From: a virus
IMG/VR virus record: IMGVR_UViG_3300049893_001033
Coordinates: 1 to 25,965 of that record
DNA: 25,965 nucleotides
Strand: one strand, 5' to 3'
Part shown: piece by piece, positions 20,172 through 25,965 of the stretch
Numbering within the stretch: the first letter of the stretch is position 1
Layout of the letters: every line of letters begins with the position of its first letter
Translations under genes and position numbers: made by a program
The notes under the pieces: model-generated
Databases searched by the model: none
Seen by the model: only the letters and a program-made list of their open reading frames with translations
Told to the model about the DNA's origin: nothing

Positions 20172-21584
20172 CTACCTCCTGACCTGCGAGAATGGATCAA
20201 AGTCGATCTCTACCTCTACTATACGAGAGTCGCCGGCATCTATGATCTTGCCGTGCTTCTCGTAGTCCATAGGGTCGAAGTCGGAGTCCGCATACTCCTG
20301 TAGTGGGCGTCTGGCGAACCGCGAGAACCCACGATCGTCGAATGCTATGACGCCATTGCGTACCATGTCGCAGCCGTGACTGTACTGGTCGTGTACTGGC
20401 TCCTTCGAATACTCTTGCAGGTCCTCGTCGAATTTTCTCCGGTAGTTCCGGAGACAGTCCAGTAACCGACTCGTCAATGGCTCATGGAACGTGAAGCGGT
20501 GGAACTTCTCGCGCACCGCTTGAATGCCTTCCTGAAGGGGCAGCTTTGGCGCGGCGATGAAGTGAAGCCCGTGGAGAGCCGCCGTTTCCTTGCGAGTCAG
20601 CTCGGAGTATTCCTTGACGTTGATGTCGAACGGCGCCACCTGCATCTCGGTGTAGGCATACCCCCTGGCCCGTAACTCGGCTGCGAACCACGGGAAGCCC
20701 TTGCCCCGCTCCTCCATGTAGTCGATGAACCTGAGTTCCGTGTTGATCTGTTGGATAAACCCCACGGCCATCGCATCGTCGAGTCCAAGGTCCCACCACG
20801 TCTCGACAGGAAACCTTGGGTCGTATGGATACCGGCCGATGCGATTCTCTTCCTCAGCCTTCTTGAGTTGCTGGGTATAGAAAGCCCCCTGCATGGAGCC
20901 ACGGAAACTGCAAAAGTACTCCTGTTGGATAAGTTCCTCGTCGACGCCGCGCCGCCGCAACCCGTCTATCTGTTCGCTCGAGATCAGCGGGTTTCCGTAT
21001 TCGTCTCTGGTGTCGTCGATGGTCAGAAGGGACGTGAACCAGCTATCTTCCTGGCTGGCGTAGTCCCAGAGATCCCACGCGTGGTTTTTCCCGCGCGGGG
21101 TGAAAATGAAGGCAGCCCATCCCCCGTTTTCCAGCAGGATCGGCTCGATCATCTCCCACGCGCTACGCCGCTGGAGAGAGTACTCGGAGAAGACGCAGCC
21201 TATCGGGTTGGTCCCGACGATGCGGTCAATCTTGTCGGTGCCCACGAGCTGGAATAGCGACCCATTCTTGAGGTGGACCTGCATCTCGGTCTCGTCAATC
21301 CTCTCGACGAGCCCCTCCGGGAAGTGATCGCGAAACCGGAAGCCGTCCTTCCCCATGCCGTCCCAGATGATCTTCTTGGCCTGGTTGTATGTGGGCAGCA
21401 GGTAGTAGTAGACGCCCTTACGCTGCCACATCGAATGGATCATGATGTTGAGCCAGGTCTTGTCTTTGCCCGACCGGCGATGCCAGACCATGGCGAAGCG
21501 CTTCTTCCCGGCCGCATACGCCTGCCACACCGGAAGCTGGTAAGCCCGAGGCGTGTAGCAGTAGGGAAGCTGGACCTTGCTCAT
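20172..21584 (-). CDS. terL: Terminase large subunit
   Basis: The 470-residue packaging motor shows both expected domains. The ATPase domain has a Walker A at about 34-43 (WHRRSGKDKT), a Walker B ending in the catalytic Glu at about 128-134 (IGCVFSE), and a coupling motif around FTPRGKNH (161-168). The RNase H-like nuclease has acidic residues in WWDLGLDD (263-270), RFIDYME (285-291) and VHDQYSHGCDM (397-407), plausible metal ligands. ATP hydrolysis pumps DNA through the portal and the nuclease cuts concatemers. It overlaps the preceding gene by ATGA. A small terminase subunit is not recognised with confidence among the upstream genes. Confidence 0.95.
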   Translation of the reverse strand: MSKVQLPYCYTPRAYQLPVWQAYAAGKKRFAMVWHRRSGKDKTWLNIMIHSMWQRKGVYYYLLPTYNQAKKIIWDGMGKDGFRFRDHFPEGLVERIDETEMQVHLKNGSLFQLVGTDKIDRIVGTNPIGCVFSEYSLQRRSAWEMIEPILLENGGWAAFIFTPRGKNHAWDLWDYASQEDSWFTSLLTIDDTRDEYGNPLISSEQIDGLRRRGVDEELIQQEYFCSFRGSMQGAFYTQQLKKAEEENRIGRYPYDPRFPVETWWDLGLDDAMAVGFIQQINTELRFIDYMEERGKGFPWFAAELRARGYAYTEMQVAPFDINVKEYSELTRKETAALHGLHFIAAPKLPLQEGIQAVREKFHRFTFHEPLTSRLLDCLRNYRRKFDEDLQEYSKEPVHDQYSHGCDMVRNGVIAFDDRGFSRFARRPLQEYADSDFDPMDYEKHGKIIDAGDSRIVEVEIDFDPFSQVRR

Positions 21585-21781
21585 TTCTTCTTGTGCTTCC
21601 TCATCATGTGACCGATGGCCGACTGGCCCTTGCGGTCCCTGGCGAACTCCTCCGCCGTGTGCGTGGCGCCAGTCTTCATGTTCTTGGCCTCGACCACGGT
21701 GTTGCCCTTGAAGGCGAGCCTCTCGTATCCACCTCCCTTGAGGGGCTTCATGCGGTAACGGATTCCCTTACCGAGTGGCAT
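21581..21781 (-). CDS. Small basic protein before terminase
   Basis: The product is 66 residues from ATG at 21781, chosen because of the AGGTGA site upstream; a longer frame to 21988 is antisense-like relative to the secreted-protein gene and is rejected. The protein is strongly basic, beginning MPLGKGIRYRMKPLKGGGYERLAF and ending in GHMMRKHKKK, with a short acidic break in the middle. It overlaps the terminase start by ATGA. Its place directly before TerL makes a DNA-binding or packaging accessory role possible, but I see no helix-turn-helix of the usual small-terminase type, so this is only a suggestion. Confidence 0.75.
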   Translation of the reverse strand: MPLGKGIRYRMKPLKGGGYERLAFKGNTVVEAKNMKTGATHTAEEFARDRKGQSAIGHMMRKHKKK

Positions 21782-21785
21782 ATTC

Positions 21786-22352
21786 TCACCTGATCTGTAA
21801 CGACAGGTTGATATTCCAGAAGAAGTGGTGAGTGTAGGGATAGGTCGCCGGCGAGAGTGGGTTGACTGGATTCTGCGTCCCATCCGTCGTCCGCCAGGCG
21901 AGCTCGAAGGTTCGCCGCCCGTCTGCGTGCTGCTTGACCGGGACCACGACGAGGCATGGCCCCCTAACACCGTCCACGGTCTGGCCAAGGAACACCTGGC
22001 ATGAATATGCCGCCATCTGATCCTGGCCCCCGATGACCCGCTCGGATGCGGCGGTCAAGGTCAGGCTCCGGATCTTCCATCCAGACTTTGGCAGGGTGGT
22101 TCCGTCCAGCCGCAGCGTGGGCTGGATGATTCCGCCGATCCCGCTCAGCACCAACCACCTGGTCCCAGCCGGGATTCGATTCGTTACGTCGATGGTGTGC
22201 CACATGTTTGGCGGCCAGATCCCGGTGTTGTACTGGTCGGCCGTGGACACGTAGAAGATATTCTCCTTGTCGATTGCAGCAGGTCCGATCACCTCGGCGG
22301 ATGCCGACGCCGCCCAACACAGGATGGCCAATGAGCATGCCAGTAGCTTCAT
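21786..22352 (-). CDS. Secreted or surface beta protein with Sec signal peptide
   Basis: The 188-residue product begins with a textbook Sec signal: a Lys at position 2, a hydrophobic core from 3 to about 15, and a predicted cleavage after ASA at 17-19. The mature part is beta-rich with IWPPNMWHTIDVTNRIPAGTRWLVLSGIGG (within about 44-74) and many Trp and Gly. That layout is reminiscent of jelly-roll-like receptor or structural domains, though I do not recognise a family. Signal peptides are rare in virion genes. The gene overlaps the small gene before it by ATGA and is 4 bases ahead of the small basic gene, so it is embedded in the late operon. It might be a host-surface moron protein or an exported lysis/exclusion factor. 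Confidence 0.75.
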   Translation of the reverse strand: MKLLACSLAILCWAASASAEVIGPAAIDKENIFYVSTADQYNTGIWPPNMWHTIDVTNRIPAGTRWLVLSGIGGIIQPTLRLDGTTLPKSGWKIRSLTLTAASERVIGGQDQMAAYSCQVFLGQTVDGVRGPCLVVVPVKQHADGRRTFELAWRTTDGTQNPVNPLSPATYPYTHHFFWNINLSLQIR

Positions 22353-22549
22353 GCTGCCTGCTCCCTCTCGTTCCGGATGTCCTGAGCGTTGCCCAGAGCA
22401 TTCCGGATCTCGATCACGGTGGTCGCGACCGCAACGGGTAGCTGGAGATTGCTGCTCTCCGAAAAGAGTTGAGTTAGTAGTTCCCGGGCTGGGCCGGACA
22501 AGTTCACGGTGTAATACACACTAGGCTCCTTGAATTGTTCCCTGGGCAT
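22349..22549 (-). CDS. Hypothetical 66-aa protein
   Basis: The start is taken as ATG at 22549, with AGGACGG upstream, rather than the ATG at 22567, which has no ribosome-binding site. The protein begins MPREQFKEPSVYYTVNLSG and continues with a helical region LPVAVATTVIEIRNALGNAQDIRNE. It has no membrane segment and no recognised family. It overlaps the 99-aa gene before it by 29 bases and the secreted-protein gene after it by ATGA, so it is probably co-translated. Small proteins of this type are common near phage tail-fibre genes. Confidence 0.68.
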   Translation of the reverse strand: MPREQFKEPSVYYTVNLSGPARELLTQLFSESSNLQLPVAVATTVIEIRNALGNAQDIRNEREQAA

Positions 22550-22820
22550 ACCCGTCCTGAATAGCACGGGAAAGGAGACGACGCTTCAACGTGCCTCCAC
22601 CGGGAGACGGGTTGAGCAAGTCGGCGATTACCGCGCGGCCTGCTGGTTGATTTCGACCGAACGGAGGCGGAGTAGGGTAGTCGATGTCCATGGCGTCCCC
22701 GTCGTCGGCGACCAGAATTACGCGGACGGCATCCAGAACGAAGTCGATGGAAACCCGGCCAACCTCCCACTTCGTCTTCGTCTTGATCACTGGTTGCGGT
22801 AACTCGATTCTCTCTGCCAT
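22521..22820 (-). CDS. Hypothetical 99-aa protein near tail genes
   Basis: The 99-residue product starts at an ATG with an AGGTGA site. Features are a beta hairpin (KTKWEVGRVSIDFVLDAVRVILVADDGD), a Pro-rich linker YPTPPPFGRNQP, and a C-terminal charged helix ending AIQDGYAQGTIQGA. The motif of a short beta region followed by a loop and helix is seen in many small phage tail-associated proteins, but I do not recognise a family. It lies 7 bases after the preceding tail-like gene's stop. Confidence 0.7.
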   Translation of the reverse strand: MAERIELPQPVIKTKTKWEVGRVSIDFVLDAVRVILVADDGDAMDIDYPTPPPFGRNQPAGRAVIADLLNPSPGGGTLKRRLLSRAIQDGYAQGTIQGA

Positions 22821-22827
22821 GGCTCAC

Positions 22828-24312
22828 CTATGCGGCGGACGACCACCACACCTTCCCGTATTCGATGTACACCTCGTTGGAGGCTCCGCCCTGGCCCGTT
22901 AACACGAGGTTGACCGCTCCGGATAGCGTTTCTCCGGCCGTGCCATAAGCGGCGAACAGAAACAGCGTCATGACCCCCGTGTGCAAGGTAGCGCTGCATT
23001 TCTGAACCGTGGCGCCGGTTCGCACGATGGAACCACGTATCACGAACCCCGTGGACAAAGCCGGGTTCTGGGCTGAACTGTTGTAGAAGGTGGTCGCGCC
23101 CCACTTCACCCTCAGCGTCTTGCTGTTCGCGCTGCTAAGTATCTGGCCAACATACTCGAAGTGAAGCGTGTCCCCGTCAGTAGCGAGAGTAGACGCCGCT
23201 ATGGACGCGCTCCAGAGGGTAGTCTCCGTCGTGGAGCTGTTGGCCGTCGAGGTGTGGTACGCGGCAATAGTGCCGCCTGCCTTGGCTGGAGTCGTGCTCG
23301 ATCCGGACTTCACTTGCAACTTGCCGTTGCCGGAAGGAACGATACCAAATCCTGTTTTGCCGTTGAAGTAATTTAGCGGGGTATCTTCACTTTGGTAGAT
23401 TCCGTAGACGTTAGTTTGGGTTCCCCCAGTGGCAATAAGGCTCGCCAGGTAGATGCCGTAGGTATTTGTTATGGTAGCCCCGGCAATGTTTGTGGCCAGA
23501 GATAAAACAATCCCGGCAAGGTTTGTGATGATGCCACCAGTACCGGCCGCTAAGCCGTTATATACCACGACTTCAAACCCACGCACGTTAGAAATGTTCG
23601 TTCCTGTTCCAAAGTTTGCGATAGTCGTTCGAGATCCTGTAACGTTCGTAGCCGTCGCAGTATTATTGAGTGCAATTGACGCGTCCACACCAAAGACATT
23701 CGAAACCAATCCCGGAGAAACACCTTGGATATAATTGTTAAACACACAGGCTGTGAGTTGGCCCAATGTCTTGTTGCTGTTGTATTGATTCTGCAACTGT
23801 AGTGTATTTCCCAAACGTGACGGACTGTCTGCCGTTAACGCTGTTACCGTACTTACAAAAATTCCGTAGACATCGCTTGCGGGGTCGGTAAAGTTCTCAG
23901 TGCAAACCAAGGTGCTGTTCAGCCGGATATTCCCAGGGCTGTCCCCGAAATAACCCTTACCCGTGACCTTCAGGTTCAACGATCCGTTGGGGAATCCCGT
24001 GTCCCATCCGATTGCGATCTTCTCGGTCCCACTGGAGTTGAGGACGGACACCACGGCGGCAGATGGTGTGACTCCGGGGGACTTTGCACGAATGACCGGG
24101 ATTGAGGTAGACGAGCCGACAGCGTCAAGAACAGAACCGGGGGAGGCAGTCCCCAGCCCAAGCCGGTTATTGGTGTCGTCCCAGAAGAAGTTGGCGTTGT
24201 CTTGGGACAGGATAGGGCCGGAGCCGACGAACAGGACGGAGCCGGTTGTGCCGGATAGGACAGCCCCGCCGATCTGGGTCCCGCCTGGAACGTGGAGAGT
24301 GAACGCGTTCAC
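22828..24312 (-). CDS. Tail-fibre-like protein with beta-solenoid-like repeats
   Basis: The 494-residue protein has GTG as its start, directly after the preceding TGA. The N-terminal part contains NANFFWDDTNNRLGLGTASPGSVL (within about 38-62), a motif common in phage fibre and appendage proteins. A middle section repeats short units containing (N/D)-V/T-Y/F-G-I/V-x-hydrophobic, with Gly at about 150, 208, 245, 267, 286 and 304, suggesting a beta-solenoid shaft. The C-terminal part (about 340-494) is a beta-rich globular head ending in VYIEYGKVWWSS. The coding strand is visibly less GC-rich over about 23340-23925 than its neighbours, consistent with a separately exchanged shaft module. It is likely a receptor-binding or appendage protein (inference). 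Confidence 0.72.
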   Translation of the reverse strand: MNAFTLHVPGGTQIGGAVLSGTTGSVLFVGSGPILSQDNANFFWDDTNNRLGLGTASPGSVLDAVGSSTSIPVIRAKSPGVTPSAAVVSVLNSSGTEKIAIGWDTGFPNGSLNLKVTGKGYFGDSPGNIRLNSTLVCTENFTDPASDVYGIFVSTVTALTADSPSRLGNTLQLQNQYNSNKTLGQLTACVFNNYIQGVSPGLVSNVFGVDASIALNNTATATNVTGSRTTIANFGTGTNISNVRGFEVVVYNGLAAGTGGIITNLAGIVLSLATNIAGATITNTYGIYLASLIATGGTQTNVYGIYQSEDTPLNYFNGKTGFGIVPSGNGKLQVKSGSSTTPAKAGGTIAAYHTSTANSSTTETTLWSASIAASTLATDGDTLHFEYVGQILSSANSKTLRVKWGATTFYNSSAQNPALSTGFVIRGSIVRTGATVQKCSATLHTGVMTLFLFAAYGTAGETLSGAVNLVLTGQGGASNEVYIEYGKVWWSSAA

Positions 24313-25935
24313 TCAGGCCAGCTCCATCCAAGAGATAGTCTGGCTACCAGAGGCGGTGATTCCGTAGACGGCCGCCGTTGTCGGGATGGAGATTGCTGCT
24401 CCCTTTATGCCAGGGAGAAGCACACCAGTTGAGCTTGTAACCCCCGTCGTCCCCAAGTACACATCTACCGTCCCGTGCTGGACAATCAAAAGACCCAAGC
24501 GCCCACTATACGCCGATGCAATCAACACTTGGGTTGTTCCGATTGATGCCTGACCCCCACCTGAGATCGTCGTGCTTCGAAGTTCCCGCACAGGAAGGGG
24601 TACCCCGGCTCCGTTCAGATCGTCAGCCAAGGTGTCAGCCACGCGAACCCTGAGTTGCCTGTCCGCGTCGATCCGGAGATGGGCGAATCGGTTCTCCGTG
24701 ACAGCCGTCGTGGAAGTGTCGTCGAACTGAGCGGCGATCGCTCCGACTGGGAGCCCTGTTCCCGTTGTGTTCAGACCAGCGGCGGCTTCAAGCGCTCGAG
24801 CCCAGTCCGTCCCATCCCAGACCGCCGAGTGGGCAGCCACCGCTGGCGCTGTCGGGTTGGCCATCGTATCGCTCATGGCAGCAGCGGCCGGGAGCTCACT
24901 GTCCACCGTCACGGTGTTAGTGATGCTCGTCAGGGTGTTGACGGTCTGGACGGTGTTGAGCTGACCGAAGCCGACGTATACGCCGCTGACGTTGTACGAC
25001 GCTCGCCAAGAGAGATTGGCCGTGCCGCTCGTGCGAGTGAACGTGACTCTGAGCTGGCGGAAGCTAGCGGCGGTGAATCGGAAGATGTTGTCGTTCAGGG
25101 ACTCGTTGATAGTGGTGTGGGCAGTACCGACGCCAGCACGTACGGCATAGATGGGATCCCATAGAGTCGCATCTACCGAGCACTCGAAGGAGAGGGTGCC
25201 TACCCAAGTTCCGGAGATTCGCACGGACACAGCGGAGATGCCGTTACCGATCGTCAGCGTGTCGGTCAGAGTTCCAGTGGTGAGCGCGGCGTTCTGGGTG
25301 ATGTCGTTGGGATAACTGGCAGTAACGGTTCCATCAACCGTGAGACTTCCACCGTTGTCGCTGACGGGCATTGGGTTCGCCGAGCCAACGAGGAGACCAC
25401 CCCCAGAGGCGGCCAGGACCAACCCGACCACCGCACGGGTGTCAGTCCCGGCGCCTGTGTCGAGGTCAGCCGTGGTCAGTTCAGTGTCGACAAGAAACGA
25501 CCCAGTCGCGTTTGCCGGCAGTGTGTAGATGATCCCGTGGCCCCAGGCGCTCGTGCCCGTCATCGTGACGGCCATCGTCCCGGAGGTGATCTGGACCGAT
25601 ACGTAGACACGTAACGTTTTGAACGCAGAGACGTTGAAGGAATAGACCTTGTCGAGACTACCGCCCGGATGCGTGTTGTTGGTCGTCGAGCCGGAGCGAA
25701 GAGTGAGATCGATCGGCGTTTGCCCTTCGAAGTTCGTCCCGTCGATGGAAACCTGGAACGAGAGCTCGCCGCCAACCACCGTAGTCTCGTTGACGAAGAT
25801 GATGGCGCTGGCCATCTGCTCAACGTCAAGGTCAAGCGCGGTCAGAAGAGCAGTCGCGTTGGTCCAAGAAGCCGACTGAATGTCGGCTATCTCAGGAGTG
25901 AATGTGCCTCGTACCACCCCGCCGATGCGGGTCAT
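24313..25935 (-). CDS. Large beta-rich tail-associated protein
   Basis: The 540-residue protein has two related beta domains: SASWTNATALLTAL to VTMTGTSAWG (about 21-130) and TQNAALTTGTLTDTL to LSWRASYN (about 217-318). Both carry the pattern SF-x-(V/C)-SVD/SIDGTNF or CSVDATLW, then a Phe, then L-R-V. A low-complexity Ser/Thr linker joins more beta-rich sequence (330-540) ending GSQTISWMELA. There are no enzyme motifs or membrane segments. The frame remains open upstream of the ATG at 25935 to the window end, and the upstream codons read RQHFIDNP, so the true start may lie outside the window. The protein is probably a virion appendage or adhesin component. Confidence 0.72.
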   Translation of the reverse strand: MTRIGGVVRGTFTPEIADIQSASWTNATALLTALDLDVEQMASAIIFVNETTVVGGELSFQVSIDGTNFEGQTPIDLTLRSGSTTNNTHPGGSLDKVYSFNVSAFKTLRVYVSVQITSGTMAVTMTGTSAWGHGIIYTLPANATGSFLVDTELTTADLDTGAGTDTRAVVGLVLAASGGGLLVGSANPMPVSDNGGSLTVDGTVTASYPNDITQNAALTTGTLTDTLTIGNGISAVSVRISGTWVGTLSFECSVDATLWDPIYAVRAGVGTAHTTINESLNDNIFRFTAASFRQLRVTFTRTSGTANLSWRASYNVSGVYVGFGQLNTVQTVNTLTSITNTVTVDSELPAAAAMSDTMANPTAPAVAAHSAVWDGTDWARALEAAAGLNTTGTGLPVGAIAAQFDDTSTTAVTENRFAHLRIDADRQLRVRVADTLADDLNGAGVPLPVRELRSTTISGGGQASIGTTQVLIASAYSGRLGLLIVQHGTVDVYLGTTGVTSSTGVLLPGIKGAAISIPTTAAVYGITASGSQTISWMELA

Positions 25936-25965
25936 CGGGTTGTCTATGAAGTGCTGCCGCCTCCC

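Noticed and set aside
22828-25935. Diversity-generating retroelement (as in the BPP-1 phage that shares the Bbp19-like gene)
   Set aside because: No reverse transcriptase, no template/variable repeat pair and no C-type lectin fold motif were seen in this window.

Overview
The window is a stretch of a tailed-phage (podovirus-type) genome, or a prophage of one, with high GC content. The evidence is a nearly complete virion gene set in an order typical of short-tailed phages, packed with ATGA/TAATG-type junctions, plus an ERF recombinase and a lysis cassette. No host gene, integrase, RNA polymerase, DNA polymerase or tRNA is visible, so host, lifestyle and the replication module cannot be read from this window. 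Stops TAA, TAG and TGA are all used normally. Almost every gene lies on the minus strand, so transcription runs from high to low coordinates.

Layout in transcription order (right to left). 25.9-21.6 kb: two large beta-rich, tail-fibre-like proteins, three small unknowns including a Sec-signal-bearing protein, and a small basic protein. 21.6-18.05 kb: large terminase, a small linker protein, the portal and a Bbp19-like protein. 18.07-15.3 kb: scaffold, a 271-base structured non-coding region, the major capsid protein, a 234-base structured leader and a small head-associated protein. 15.3-11.1 kb: an unusual Cys-tailed beta protein, then tail tubular A (gatekeeper) and B (nozzle). 11.1-3.3 kb: four internal virion/ejection proteins, ending in a 1755-residue giant. 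3.2-2.37 kb: lysis genes (coiled-coil membrane protein, holin-like protein, SleB-type hydrolase). 1.4-0 kb: HTH regulator, zinc-ribbon protein, ERF annealing protein, two small proteins, the last cut by the window edge.

The only plus-strand genes are two unknowns (1523-2244). They diverge from the HTH gene across a 106-base region with a perfect 13-base palindrome and direct repeats, and they converge on the lysis operon.

The most interesting signals are RNA-level and lie around the capsid genes. They are (1) a Shine-Dalgarno separated from its start codon by an exceptionally stable C(UCCG)G hairpin, as if the ribosome-binding site were assembled by folding (15288-15324); (2) a two-state leader, either extended hairpin or H-type pseudoknot, abutting the Shine-Dalgarno of the gene after the capsid gene (15844-15880); and (3) a dense hairpin array between scaffold and capsid genes in which a CCUCCU loop is perfectly complementary to an AGGAGG loop (16926-17196). 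Together they suggest that head-gene stoichiometry is set post-transcriptionally. This is inference from inspection only; no folding or homology search was run.
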